DNA of 64,000 nt from VRUE01 sp963774555 (GCA_963774555.1 CAVZFL010000001.1:1736001-1800000); one strand, 5' to 3'. Counted from the stretch's first letter, positions 8,559-19,310 are shown. Numbers and translations: made by a program. The notes: generated by a model not told the origin, from the sequence alone.

Positions 8559-11159
8559 GTGAGCGAGCGCCGCCAGACCCTCGAGGAGAAGACCCGTTAC
8601 GACCCCACTGAGGTCGAGGGTCGGATCTTCGCCGAATGGATGGAGGCGGGGTATTTCCACCCGCCGGCCGAGGGGATGCCGGAGGAGAACTTCTCGGTGG
8701 CGATTCCGCCGCCGAACGTGACCGGGGCGCTGCACATGGGGCACGCGCTGAACGGGTCGATGCAGGATGCGCTGGTTCGGATGAACCGCATGCGGGGGCG
8801 CAACTCGCTCTGGATCCTGGGGACCGACCATGCCGGGATCGCGACGCAGTCGGTGGTCGAGAAGATGCTGCGGGCCGAAGGGGTGGACCGGCACGAGCTG
8901 GGGCGCGAGGAGTTCGTCAAGCGGGTCTGGGAGTGGCGCGAGGAGTACGGCTCGCGGATCGTCGAGCAGTACAAGCGCCTCGGCGCCTCCTGCGACTACG
9001 AGCGCGAGCGCTTCACCCTCGACGACGGATACGTGAAGGCCGTCTACCGCGTCTTCAAGCGGCTCTTCGACAAGGGCTACATCTACCGCGACAACTACAT
9101 GGTCAACTGGGACCCGGGCTCGCACTCGGCGATCTCCGACCTCGAGGTCGAGAACCGCGAGGTCGAGGACACGCTCTACTCGATCGACTATCCCGTCGAG
9201 GGCACCGACCGGGTCCTCACGGTCGCCACCGTGCGGCCGGAGACGATGCTTGCCGACACCGCGGTCGCGGTCAATCCGAGCGACGAGCGCTACGGCGACC
9301 TCGTCGGCCAGCACTGCCTCCTGCCGCTGGTCGGCCGTCGCCTGCCGATCATCGCCGACGAGCACGTCGACCCCGAGTTCGGCACCGGGGCGCTGAAGAT
9401 CACCCCCGGCCACGACCCCAACGACTTCGAGATCGGCCGCAAGCACGGCCTCGAGGAGATCGTCGCGATCGGTCCCGACGGTCGCCTCACCGAGGAGGCG
9501 GGGGAGAGGTTCGCCGGGATGACGGTTGCCGAGGCGCAGGAGGCCGTGGTCGAGGCCCTGCGCGAGGAGGGGGCGCTCAGCGGCGAAGAGCCCTACGTCC
9601 ACTCGGTCCCCTTCTCCCACCGCTCGGGCGAGCGGATCGAGCCGCTGATCTCGCTGCAGTGGTTCTGCCGCATGGAGGAGCTGGCGGCGCCGGCGATCGA
9701 GGCGGTGGAGACCGACCGGGTGAACATCACGCCGGGCCAGTGGAAGCGCGTCTACCTCGATTGGATGCGCGAGATCCGCCCCTGGTGCATCTCGCGCCAG
9801 CTCTGGTGGGGCCACCGCATCCCGGTCTGGTACTGCGACCCCTGCGAGGAGGTCTTTGTAGCCGAGGATCCGGCTCAGGCGCCCGAGCGCTGCGGCGCCT
9901 GCGGCGGCGAGCTGCGCCAGGAGGAGGACGTGCTCGACACCTGGTTCAGCTCGGCGATCTGGCCCTTCGCCACGCTCGGCTGGCCCGACGACACCCCCGA
10001 GCTGCGCGCCTTCTACCCGACCAGCTTCCTCACCACAGCGCGCGAGATCCTCTTCCTCTGGGTCGCCCGCATGATCATGACCGGGCTCGAGTTCGCCGGT
10101 GACGTCCCGTTCAAGGACGTCTACGTGCACTCGGTGATCCAGGCCCGCGACGGCCGCCGCATGTCGAAGAGCCTCGGCACCGGCATCGACCCGCTGGAGG
10201 AGATCGACGTGCACGGCGCCGACGCCCTGCGCTTCGGCCTCCTGGCGATGTCCTCAACCCAAGACGTCCGTTACTCCGACGCCAAGGTCCAACAGGGCCG
10301 CGACCTAAGCAACAAGCTCTGGAACGCCAGTCGCCTAATCCTCCTAAACGCCAAAAACCCCGCCGACGGGACGAAAACGGACGTATATGGTCGGAAATCG
10401 TCCCGTCGGCCGCAGAGCGTGGAGGATCGGTGGATTTTGTCGCGCCTCGAGCGGACGATTGCCTCGGTGACTGAGAAGCTCGATAGCTACGACTTCGCCC
10501 ATGCCGCCCAGGAGGCCTATGCGTTCTTCTGGTCGGAGCTCTGCGACTGGTACCTGGAGATTGCCAAGCCGCGGCTGTATGAGGGCGAGGCGGAGGTCTC
10601 GGCCACCCTGCTCCGGGTGCTGGAGCGGACGCTGGCGCTGCTGCACCCGATCATGCCCTTCGTCACCGAGGAGGTCTGGTCCTACCACCCGTCCCGCAGG
10701 GGCCACCTCGCCGTGCATCCATTCCCCGAGGCCAACGAATCGCTCTTCGATCCAGAGGCGGAGGCCGAGGTCGAGCGTGGGATCGAGCTGACCCGGCGCC
10801 TGCGCGCCTGGCGCGACATGGTCCAGGCGCCCGCAGCCGTCCAGATCGCCGCGCGCTTCGAAGGCGAGCGCCCGCAGGAGTTCGTCGGCCGCCTCGCCCG
10901 CTTCGAGTTCGCCGCGGACGGCGACGGCCAGATCGCCTCGGTGGGGCCGGTCCGGGTGCTCGCCTCAGCCGAGATCGATGCCGAGGCAATCGCCTCCCGA
11001 CTCGAGAAGCGCCGCGAGGAGCTGCGCTCGGAGGTCGCCCGCGCCGAGAGCAAGCTCGCCAACGAGAAGTTCGTCGCCCGCGCCCCCGCTGAGCTGGTCG
11101 AGGAGGAGCGGGCCAAGCTCGAGCGGCACCGGTCCGAGCTCGAGGAGCTCGCCGAATAG
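8559..11159 (+). CDS. valS: Valyl-tRNA synthetase with an in-frame palindromic insertion
   Basis: Class I aminoacyl-tRNA synthetase charging tRNA-Val. HIGH-type motif ALHMGHALN and KMSKS-type motif GRRMSKSLGTG are present, with the CP1 editing domain between them, the anticodon-binding domain after about residue 610, and a C-terminal coiled-coil arm (ARAESKLANEKFVARAPAELVEEERAKLERH). 866 residues, typical. Between the catalytic core (NKLWNASRLILLNA) and the anticodon-binding domain (SVEDRWILSRL) lies a short extra stretch, NPADGTKTDVYGRKSSRRP, encoded by a perfect DNA palindrome at 10362-10410. A related stretch is in FolC. Followed directly by folC. Confidence 0.96.
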   Translation: MSERRQTLEEKTRYDPTEVEGRIFAEWMEAGYFHPPAEGMPEENFSVAIPPPNVTGALHMGHALNGSMQDALVRMNRMRGRNSLWILGTDHAGIATQSVVEKMLRAEGVDRHELGREEFVKRVWEWREEYGSRIVEQYKRLGASCDYERERFTLDDGYVKAVYRVFKRLFDKGYIYRDNYMVNWDPGSHSAISDLEVENREVEDTLYSIDYPVEGTDRVLTVATVRPETMLADTAVAVNPSDERYGDLVGQHCLLPLVGRRLPIIADEHVDPEFGTGALKITPGHDPNDFEIGRKHGLEEIVAIGPDGRLTEEAGERFAGMTVAEAQEAVVEALREEGALSGEEPYVHSVPFSHRSGERIEPLISLQWFCRMEELAAPAIEAVETDRVNITPGQWKRVYLDWMREIRPWCISRQLWWGHRIPVWYCDPCEEVFVAEDPAQAPERCGACGGELRQEEDVLDTWFSSAIWPFATLGWPDDTPELRAFYPTSFLTTAREILFLWVARMIMTGLEFAGDVPFKDVYVHSVIQARDGRRMSKSLGTGIDPLEEIDVHGADALRFGLLAMSSTQDVRYSDAKVQQGRDLSNKLWNASRLILLNAKNPADGTKTDVYGRKSSRRPQSVEDRWILSRLERTIASVTEKLDSYDFAHAAQEAYAFFWSELCDWYLEIAKPRLYEGEAEVSATLLRVLERTLALLHPIMPFVTEEVWSYHPSRRGHLAVHPFPEANESLFDPEAEAEVERGIELTRRLRAWRDMVQAPAAVQIAARFEGERPQEFVGRLARFEFAADGDGQIASVGPVRVLASAEIDAEAIASRLEKRREELRSEVARAESKLANEKFVARAPAELVEEERAKLERHRSELEELAE
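10362..10410. repeat. Hairpin element, family B copy 1, in frame inside valS
   Basis: Perfect 13-bp arms gccgacgggacga / tcgtcccgtcggc with a 23-nt loop containing aaacggacgtatatggtcgg. Translated in frame it gives PADGTKTDVYGRKSSRRP. The folC copy gives PADGPKTDDMRRFSAHRP in the same frame, while the DNA stems differ by substitutions compensated on both arms. Confidence 0.8.
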
Positions 11160-11218
11160 ACCCGCAGGCCTATCTCGACTCGCTGCAGCCGATCGGCTGG
11201 AAGCTCGGCCTCGAGCGC

Positions 11219-12454
11219 ATGCACCTGCTCAGCACCGCGCTGGGCATGCCCCAACACCGCTTCGCCTCGATCCACGTCGTCGGCACCAACGGCAAGTCCT
11301 CGGTCACCCGGATGACCGCGGCCCTGCTCGAGGCGCACGGGATGCAGGCCGGAGCCTGCGTCTCGCCCCACCCCGAGCGCTGGTCCGAACGGGTGCTGAT
11401 CGGCGGAGAGGAGATCGGCGAGGCGGATTTCGCCGCCGCGGTCGAGCGCGCCGCTGAGGCAGCGGACACCGTCAACCGCGCCCTCGAGGGAGACGAGGTG
11501 GTGACCCAGTTCGAGCTCGCCACGGCAGCCGCCTTCCTCGCCTTCGCCGCGGCCAGGGTCGAGGTCGCCGTGGTCGAGGCCGGCCTGGGAGGCAGGCTGG
11601 ACGCGACCAACACGATCCCCTCGCGGGTCACGGTGCTGACCTCGATCGGGCTCGACCACACCGAGTGGCTGGGGGAGACCGAGCTCGAGATCGCCGCCGA
11701 GAAGCTGGCCGTGCTGCGCGACCAGACGACGCTGGTGCTGGGCCGCGTCTCGCCCGCGGTCCGTCGCCTGGCCGAGCGGACGGCGGCCGAGCGCGGCGCG
11801 ACCCTCGTCCTCGCCCCCGAGGACCCGGGCGAGGAGATCGAGCTGCGCGCCGCCGGTCGCTTTCAGCGCCGCAACTTCGCCCTTGCCCGCGCCGCCGCGC
11901 AGGCCTTCCTCGGCGAGCTTGACGCCGCCCGCGTCGCCGAGGTGGCCGCCACGCTCGCGGTCCCCGGCCGCCTCGAGCGCGTCGCCGGCGACGCGCCGAC
12001 CTTCCTCGACGCCGCCCACAACCCCGACGGCGCCGCCGCGTTGGCCGAGGGCCTGCAAGAGCTCGCCGGCAATCGCCCCATCGTCGCCTGCCTGGCAGTC
12101 CTAGCCGACAAGGACGCCGCCGCCATGATCCAAGCCCTATCCCCCAGCCTCACCCGAGCCATCTGCACCCAGCTCCCCCCCGAAACCCCCGCCGATGGGC
12201 CGAAAACGGACGATATGCGTCGCTTTTCGGCCCATCGGCCGTCGTTTTCGGCGGGTGAGCTGGCGCGTGTGTGTGGGGAGGTGGGGGTGGGGGCTGAGGT
12301 GGTGGCTGATTTCGGGGTGGCGGTCCGCAGGGCTCGGGCGCTTGCGGTGGACTTGGGCGGAGCACTCGTGGTCACCGGCTCGCACTATGTGCTCGCGCCC
12401 GCCCGTGCCGCCCTCTCGCTGTGCGAGGATTCCGCCGATGGCCACAGGCACTAA
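11219..12454 (+). CDS. folC: Folylpolyglutamate/dihydrofolate synthase
   Basis: Mur-ligase family enzyme adding glutamates to folates. ATP-binding P-loop VVGTNGKSSVTRM, VEAGLGGRLDATN, and the C-terminal LDAAHNPDGAAALA motif are present. Family similarity (AYLDSLQPIGWKLGLERM) continues upstream of the ATG at 11219 to about 11165, just after the valS stop, but that frame has no ATG, GTG or TTG back to a stop at 11090. The real start is thus either non-canonical (ATA 11156, CTG 11186) or hidden by an indel. A palindrome at 12191-12239 adds PADGPKTDDMRRFSAHRP before the last alpha/beta segment. Overlaps the next small gene by 17 nt. Confidence 0.92.
   Translation: MHLLSTALGMPQHRFASIHVVGTNGKSSVTRMTAALLEAHGMQAGACVSPHPERWSERVLIGGEEIGEADFAAAVERAAEAADTVNRALEGDEVVTQFELATAAAFLAFAAARVEVAVVEAGLGGRLDATNTIPSRVTVLTSIGLDHTEWLGETELEIAAEKLAVLRDQTTLVLGRVSPAVRRLAERTAAERGATLVLAPEDPGEEIELRAAGRFQRRNFALARAAAQAFLGELDAARVAEVAATLAVPGRLERVAGDAPTFLDAAHNPDGAAALAEGLQELAGNRPIVACLAVLADKDAAAMIQALSPSLTRAICTQLPPETPADGPKTDDMRRFSAHRPSFSAGELARVCGEVGVGAEVVADFGVAVRRARALAVDLGGALVVTGSHYVLAPARAALSLCEDSADGHRH
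12191..12239. repeat. Hairpin element, family B copy 2, in frame inside folC
   Basis: Perfect 16-bp arms gccgatgggccgaaaa / ttttcggcccatcggc, loop cggacgatatgcgtcgc, itself partly self-complementary. It shares aaaacggacg and an ATA-containing centre with the valS copy. The flanks change abruptly: C-rich on the left, G-rich on the right. Confidence 0.8.
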
Positions 12455-12566
12455 AAGCGCCGGTTCCGAACTGCTTTCGATGATGGCGCTGGTCGCCGCC
12501 GTCGTCGCCGCGGTGATCCTCGTCTTCTTCGGTCTCGGCTACCTCTTCGGCAGCCTTTTCCTCTAG
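12438..12566 (+). CDS. Small single-span membrane protein
   Basis: A 42-residue product: polar N-terminus MATGTKSAGSELLSM followed by a long hydrophobic helix (MALVAAVVAAVILVFFGLGYLFGSLFL). The ATG overlaps the end of folC by 17 nt, implying translational coupling, and a hairpin follows the stop at 12567-12612. No known domain. The clean coding pattern (G/C third positions, no rare codons) and the overlap argue for a real gene. Confidence 0.65.
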   Translation: MATGTKSAGSELLSMMALVAAVVAAVILVFFGLGYLFGSLFL

Positions 12567-12612
12567 CGCATCCGACATTGACCACACCAGAGCTGGGTCA
12601 AAGTCGGATGCG
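12567..12612. terminator. Hairpin after the small membrane protein gene
   Basis: 17-nt arms (cgcatccgacattgacc / ggtcaaagtcggatgcg, one mismatch) with a 12-nt loop, beginning right after the TAG of the upstream gene. No T-run follows. Either a rho-independent-like terminator lacking a strong U-tract or one more of this window's palindromic elements. Confidence 0.6.
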
Positions 12613-12669
12613 AGGGTTCGCAGGGCCGGCGGCGAAGTAGACTGGCCCGCCCCCTGTTCGGGCCCCGCT

Positions 12670-13326
12670 ATGGCACTCGCGATCTTCGGCATCAGCAACG
12701 ACGGCCTCAATCTGGCCGCCACCCTCTTCATCCTGATGGTCGTCGTCGTCTGGCTGGCCCTGATCGTCTACACGTACTTCGACGCCAAGCGCCGCATCTC
12801 CGACCCCTTCTTGGTCGCCTGCGCGACGATCGGCTCCTTCTTCCCCTACATCGGCACCGCCGTCTACGCGATCGTGCGCCCGCCGGAGTTCCTCGAGGAC
12901 GCCCACGAACGCGAGCTGGAGATCAGGGCGGCGGAGCTGAAGGTGCGCCAGCTGACCGAGGCCTCCTGCCCCAACTGCGAATACCCGGTCGAGAAGAACT
13001 ACCTGCGCTGCCCCAAGTGCCAGCACCGGCTCAAGGACCCCTGTCCGAGCTGCGGCAAGCCGGTCGACCCGCGCTGGGCGCTGTGCCCCTACTGCGAAAA
13101 CACCCTCGGCGGCCGCCCGCGGCGGCAGAAAGCAAAAGCCGAAGGGCACCGCGAGCCGCGGGCCGAGCGTCCGGCGCCGCGCGAGGAGCGACCCAAACGC
13201 CGCCCCGCCGCGAAAGCCAAAGAGGCCGAGCCGGCGAAGGACGAGGAGACCAAAGAGACCGCACGACCCAAACGACCCCAAAGGAGCCCCGCCCGTGAGC
13301 CGGACGCTGATCCTCGTAAAGCCTGA
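12670..13326 (+). CDS. Membrane protein with double zinc ribbon
   Basis: Two hydrophobic helices (LFILMVVVVWLALIVYTYF and a second around FLVACATIGSFFPYIGTAVYAIV), then four CxxC knuckles at about residues 99-142 (CPNC, CPKC, CPSC, CPYC), the double-zinc-ribbon arrangement. A long Lys/Arg/Glu/Pro-rich disordered tail follows. Function unknown; such proteins commonly mediate protein or nucleic-acid contacts at the membrane. The last 32 nt overlap the start of ndk, so expression is coupled. Confidence 0.75.
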   Translation: MALAIFGISNDGLNLAATLFILMVVVVWLALIVYTYFDAKRRISDPFLVACATIGSFFPYIGTAVYAIVRPPEFLEDAHERELEIRAAELKVRQLTEASCPNCEYPVEKNYLRCPKCQHRLKDPCPSCGKPVDPRWALCPYCENTLGGRPRRQKAKAEGHREPRAERPAPREERPKRRPAAKAKEAEPAKDEETKETARPKRPQRSPAREPDADPRKA

Positions 13327-13702
13327 CGCCTTCCAGCGCGCCCTAACCGGCGAGGTGATCGCCCGCTTCGAGCGCAAGGGCCTGCGGATCGCGGCGCTGA
13401 AGACGATGCGGGCCGACGAGCCGATCGCCAACCGCCACTACGAAGAGCACACCGAGAAGCCCTTCTTCGGCGAGCTGGTGTCCTTCATCACCGGCGGCAC
13501 GCTGGTGGCGATGGTGCTCGAGGGCCACGAAGCGGTGGCGGCTGCCCGGCAGCTGATCGGCGCGACCAACCCGGTCGAGGCCGCGCCCGGTTCGATCCGC
13601 GGCGACTTCGCCCTCGAGGTCACCTTCAACATGGTGCACGGCTCCGACTCCGACGAGTCGGCCGAGCGCGAGATCGAGATCTGGTTCCCCGAGCTGGCTT
13701 GA
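13295..13702 (+). CDS. ndk: Nucleoside diphosphate kinase
   Basis: Transfers the gamma-phosphate of ATP to other nucleoside diphosphates through a phospho-histidine. The active-site motif is NMVHGSDS near residue 115. The nucleotide-binding start TLILVKPDAFQRAL and ATNPVEAAPGSIRGDFA loop are conserved. 135 residues, full length. GTG start inside the previous gene. It shares TTGA-type overlap with maf downstream. Confidence 0.96.
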   Translation: MSRTLILVKPDAFQRALTGEVIARFERKGLRIAALKTMRADEPIANRHYEEHTEKPFFGELVSFITGGTLVAMVLEGHEAVAAARQLIGATNPVEAAPGSIRGDFALEVTFNMVHGSDSDESAEREIEIWFPELA

Positions 13703-14247
13703 GCGTCGTCCTCGCCTCCGGCTCGCCGCAGCGGGCCGAGATCCTGCGCAAGCTCGGCCTGGAGTTTGAGGTCGTGGTCTCCGGCGTCGATGAGCTGAGC
13801 GGGGGGGACCCCGAGGTCGAGGTGCTCGAGAACGCCAGGCTCAAGGCACGGGCCGTCGCCGGCGACGGCGTGGTGATCGCCTGCGACACCGACGTGGTGC
13901 TCGACGGCAGGGCGCTTGGCAAGCCGGCCGATGCGGCCGAGTCGCGGCGCTACCTGGACCGGATGTCGGGGCGGGCGCACACCGTGCTCAGCGGCCTGGT
14001 GGTGCAGGTCGACGGTGAGGAGCGCTCGGGATTGGACCGGACCACGGTCGTCTTCCGGGAGCTGGGCGAGGCGGAGAAGGAGCGCTACGTAGCCTTCGGG
14101 GAGTGGCAGGGACGCTCGGGCGGCTACGCGATCCAGACCCTTGGGTCGACCCTGGTCGAGCGGGTCGAGGGGAGCGTGTCCAACGTGGTGGGACTGCCGG
14201 TGGGCCTGCTCTTCGAGCTGGCCCCGGAGCTCTTCTCAGCCGCGTAG
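13699..14247 (+). CDS. maf: Maf-like nucleotide pyrophosphatase
   Basis: Maf/Ham1-superfamily house-cleaning pyrophosphatase for non-canonical or free nucleotides (dTTP/UTP or m7GTP type). The N-terminal ASGSPQRAEILRKLGLEFEVV signature, the catalytic CDTDVVLDGRALGKP region, and GGYAIQTLGSTLVERVEGS are present. TTG start overlapping the ndk stop (TTGA). The coding end overlaps the 3' end of the convergent HD-GYP gene by 12 nt. Confidence 0.93.
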   Translation: MSVVLASGSPQRAEILRKLGLEFEVVVSGVDELSGGDPEVEVLENARLKARAVAGDGVVIACDTDVVLDGRALGKPADAAESRRYLDRMSGRAHTVLSGLVVQVDGEERSGLDRTTVVFRELGEAEKERYVAFGEWQGRSGGYAIQTLGSTLVERVEGSVSNVVGLPVGLLFELAPELFSAA

Positions 14248-15646
14248 GGAGAGCGCCTCCTCCTGGTGGGTGAGGAGGATGTCGACGATCTCGGGGTCGA
14301 AGTGCGTGCCACGTTCGGAGGCGATCGTCTCGACCGCCTTAGCGACGCTCAGCGCCGGCCGGTAGCTGCGGTTGCTGAGCATCGCGTCGAAGGCGTCGGC
14401 GACGGCGACGATCCGCCCCTCGAGCGGTATTTCCTCGCCCTCCAAGCCGTTCGGGTAGCCGCTGCCGTCCCAGCGCTCGTGGTGGGTCAGGGCGACGCTC
14501 GCCGCCAGCCGCAGCAGGTCACTGTCCGATCCGCTGAGGATCTCGTAGCCGACCGTCGTGTGGCGCTGCATCTCCTTCCACTCCTCCGGCGTCAGCGGCC
14601 CTTCCTTGCGCAGGATCTCATCCGGCGTGGCGACCTTGCCGACGTCGTGCATCGGCGCCGCCGTGCGCAGCAGTGCCACGTCTTCGCGGTCCATGCCGAG
14701 CTGGGCGCCGAGAAAAGCCGCCGTCGAGGCCATGCGGCTGACGTGGCGCCCGGTCTCCTCGTCGTGCATCGAGATCGCCCGGGTCAGCCGCTCGACCGTC
14801 TCCTGGCGCGAGGCGCGCAGCTCCTTGATCGCCTGCTGTTGGGCTGCGGTGAGTTGCTCCTGGAGTTCCTCCGCTTGCCGCTTGGCCGTGATGTCGGTTG
14901 AGATACCCGAGATTCCAGCTATCTGGCCCGTGTCGTCGACGAAGGGGAACTTGACCGTGAGGAAGGTCTTCTCCGTCCCCGCGACTTGCATCGTCTCCTC
15001 CGCCTCGTAGGACTCGCCTTTGTCGAGGATCCGGTGGTCGCTGGCCGCGGCGATCCGCTCGGACTCCGCCGACATGAAGTCGCGATCTGTCTTGCCGACC
15101 AGCTCGTTTGGCTCCAGCCCGGCGACTTCGTGGGCGACCCGGTTGGCGATCGTGTAGCGGCGCTCGCGATCCTTGATGTAGATCGGCACCGGCGCCGTGT
15201 CCATCAGCGTCTGGATCCGCTCCTCAAGGGTGCGGTTGTGCGCCTCCTGCGCCAGCTCCAGCTCGTGGTGGCGCAGGGCGTTCATCGCCGTGATCAGGAG
15301 CTGCCCCGGCCAGAAGGGCTTGACCAGATAGCCGTTGGCCCCGAAGGCCAGGGCCTTTTCGGCGATGGCGGGATCGTCGACGCCGGTGACCAGCACCACG
15401 GCGGTGCGGGGATGCTCGCGGGTGATCTCCTCGGCCAGCACCAGCCCCGACTCGCCGGGCATCTGGATGTCGCACAGCGCCAGGTCGAAGCTCCCGCTTC
15501 CGAGTTTCTCGCGAGCTTCGGCGACGTTGGCGGCAAACCCGAGCTCGTAGTGCTCGCCCAGCGTGCGGTCGACCAGGCGCAGGACCTCGGGCCGGTCGTC
15601 GATGGCCAGCACCCGCTTGCCGGCGCCACCTGTCGCCGTCGTGGCT

Positions 15647-15657
<11 letters not shown>
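14236..15657 (-). CDS. Response regulator with PAS and HD-GYP domains
   Basis: A receiver domain (VLAIDDRPEVLRLVDRTL, phospho-acceptor Asp in ALCDIQMPG) is followed by a PAS domain (about 160-285) and an HD-GYP domain at the C-terminus with MHDVGKVATPDEIL and HHERWDGSGYPNGLEGEEI. HD-GYP enzymes hydrolyse cyclic-di-GMP. GTG 15657 is chosen because it overlaps the stop of the upstream kinase gene; frames further upstream are inside that gene. The pair forms a two-component system, kinase first, probably lowering c-di-GMP in response to the kinase's signal. No GGDEF partner is in the window. Confidence 0.9.
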
Positions 15658-17239
<1,582 letters not shown>

Positions 17240-17373
17240 CGGGAAACCCTTAGGTACGTCATGGGAAATATTCCGGTACCGCTGATTATAAGTAGCGGGT
17301 GTGGCCTGTCAAACGCCCGCCGGCTTGAGCCGTTTGGGAGAATCCCCGGCTCAGAGGACGTTTTTCGACACAC

Positions 17374-18423
17374 ATGGGCGTATTCGGATACCTCAGAGGG
17401 CTCGGCGGCCGCGACATGGCCGTCGACCTCGGCACGGCCAACACCCTCGTCTACGTGCGCGGCCGCGGCATCGTCCTCTCCGAGCCCTCGGTGGTGGCGA
17501 TCGACTCCCATACCGGCCAGGTCCACGCGGTCGGGGTCGAGGCCAAGCGCATGCTCGGCCGCACCCCCGGCAACATCACCGCGATCCGCCCGCTCAAGGA
17601 CGGGGTGATCGCCGACTTCGACGTCACCGAGCAGATGCTCCGCCATTTCATCAAGCAGGTGCACTCCAACCGCTTCGCCCACCCGCGGGTCGTCGTCTGC
17701 GTCCCTTCCGGGGTCACCGGGGTCGAGAAGCGCGCGGTCGAGGAGGCCTGCCTCTCGGCCGGCGCCCGCCAGGCCTACCTGATCGAGGAGCCGATGGCGG
17801 CGGCGATCGGCGCCGGCCTGCCGGTGGCCGAGCCGACCGGCTCGATGGTCGTCGACGTCGGCGGCGGCACAACCGAGGTGGCGGTGATCTCGCTCGGCGG
17901 GATCGTCGTCTCGCAGTCGATCCGGATCGGCGGCGACGAGCTCGACGAGGCGATCGTCAACCACTGCAAACACACCTACAAGCTGGCGATCGGCACGCAG
18001 ACCGCGGAGGAGGTCAAGCTCGAGGCGGGCTCGGCCTCGCCGCTGCCGGAGGAGGTGCGGGCCGAGATCCGCGGCCGCGACCTCGTATCGGGCCTGCCCA
18101 AAACGATCGTAATCGGCTCCGAGGAGATCCGCGAGGCGCTCGAGGAACCGGTCGGGCACATTGTCGAGGCGGTCAAGGACACGCTCGACCGAACCCCGCC
18201 GGAGCTGGCCGGCGACATCATGGACCGCGGCATCACCCTCGCCGGCGGCGGCGCCCTGCTGCAAGGACTCGCACAGCGCCTGCGTGACGAGTGCCAGATG
18301 CCCTGTCAACTGGCAGAGTCACCGCTTACGTGCGTGGCGGTGGGCTCGGGCATCTCCCTGGAGGAGTTCGAGGCCATCCACCGCGCCAGCAAGCAGAACT
18401 CCGGAACTAGGCGCTTTGCTTAG
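17374..18423 (+). CDS. mreB: Rod-shape-determining actin homologue MreB
   Basis: Actin-like ATPase forming filaments that guide lateral wall synthesis. Phosphate-1 motif AVDLGTANTLVYV, phosphate-2 VVDVGGGTTEVAVISLGG, and adenosine motif LAGGGALLQGLAQRL are intact. 349 residues. First gene of the mreB-mreC-mreD-mrdA-rodA cluster. The 134-nt gap to the divergent kinase should contain both promoters. It also holds a short hairpin (caaacg / cgtttg around 17309-17335) whose loop resembles family C elements. Confidence 0.97.
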   Translation: MGVFGYLRGLGGRDMAVDLGTANTLVYVRGRGIVLSEPSVVAIDSHTGQVHAVGVEAKRMLGRTPGNITAIRPLKDGVIADFDVTEQMLRHFIKQVHSNRFAHPRVVVCVPSGVTGVEKRAVEEACLSAGARQAYLIEEPMAAAIGAGLPVAEPTGSMVVDVGGGTTEVAVISLGGIVVSQSIRIGGDELDEAIVNHCKHTYKLAIGTQTAEEVKLEAGSASPLPEEVRAEIRGRDLVSGLPKTIVIGSEEIREALEEPVGHIVEAVKDTLDRTPPELAGDIMDRGITLAGGGALLQGLAQRLRDECQMPCQLAESPLTCVAVGSGISLEEFEAIHRASKQNSGTRRFA

Positions 18424-18461
18424 CTCCCCTTCATCTCAAGCCCCAAACTTAGGCCACCACC

Positions 18462-19310
18462 GTGTATCGAAAGCAAGTACGCCGCCGTAGGGCGGTGCTC
18501 GCCCTCTTGATCGTCGGCTCTTTCGTGCTGCTGACGCTTACCTACCAGGGCTCGCACGGCCTGCAGAGCGGTGTCAGCACGATCTTCAGCCCGATCCAGT
18601 CGGTGGCAGACCGAGCGTTGAAGCCCGCCCGCGATCTGGTCGACTGGTTCGACAAGACCTTCGACGCGCGCGGCGAAAACAGTCGCCTCAAGTCGCAGCT
18701 GTACAAGGCCCGCGCGCAGGCCGTCGCCGGCCAGGAGGCGCTGCAGGAGAACCGGCAGCTGCGCAAGCTGGTCGAACTCGACGAAGACCCCCCGCTTGCC
18801 GCCTCGGCCTACAAGGAGGTGATCGCCCGGGTGATAGCCCGCTCGCCGACCGTTTGGCGCTCCAGCGTTGGCATCGACGTCGGCAGCGGCGACGGAGTCC
18901 GTGTCGACGACCCGGTGATCAGCGGCGACGGAGTGGTCGGCCGCATCGCCTCGGTCACGCCGGGTTCTTCACAGGTGATGCTGCTCAGCGACCACGCCAG
19001 CGCGATCACGGCAAAGGTGCTGCCGAGCGGAGTGCAGGGTGTGGTCAAGCCGGAAGTCGGCAACCCCGAAGAGCTGATCCTCGACTTCATCGACTCGACC
19101 AAGCACGTGCACGGCAGCCAGGCCGTGGTCACCGCCGGCTGGTGCGCCCAGGGTGTCTGCTCGCTCTTCCCGCCGGGACTGCCGCTCGGCGAAGTGACCA
19201 GCGCCCCGATCGTCGAACAGGAGGCCAGCGAACAGGTGCAGATCCGCCCCTACGCCGACCTGCGCAACCTCGACCTGGTCCAGGTCCTGACCGGGGGGTC
19301 GCGCGGGTGA
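18462..19310 (+). CDS. mreC: Rod-shape-determining protein MreC
   Basis: Bitopic scaffold linking MreB to the periplasmic wall-synthesis enzymes. One N-terminal transmembrane helix (AVLALLIVGSFVLLTLTYQ), a coiled coil (ENSRLKSQLYKARAQAVAGQEALQENRQLRKLV), then the beta-barrel pair containing SSVGIDVGSGDGVRVDDPVI and GVVGRIASVTPGSSQV. GTG start at 18462. The TGA overlaps the GTG of mreD by 4 nt. Confidence 0.94.
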   Translation: MYRKQVRRRRAVLALLIVGSFVLLTLTYQGSHGLQSGVSTIFSPIQSVADRALKPARDLVDWFDKTFDARGENSRLKSQLYKARAQAVAGQEALQENRQLRKLVELDEDPPLAASAYKEVIARVIARSPTVWRSSVGIDVGSGDGVRVDDPVISGDGVVGRIASVTPGSSQVMLLSDHASAITAKVLPSGVQGVVKPEVGNPEELILDFIDSTKHVHGSQAVVTAGWCAQGVCSLFPPGLPLGEVTSAPIVEQEASEQVQIRPYADLRNLDLVQVLTGGSRG

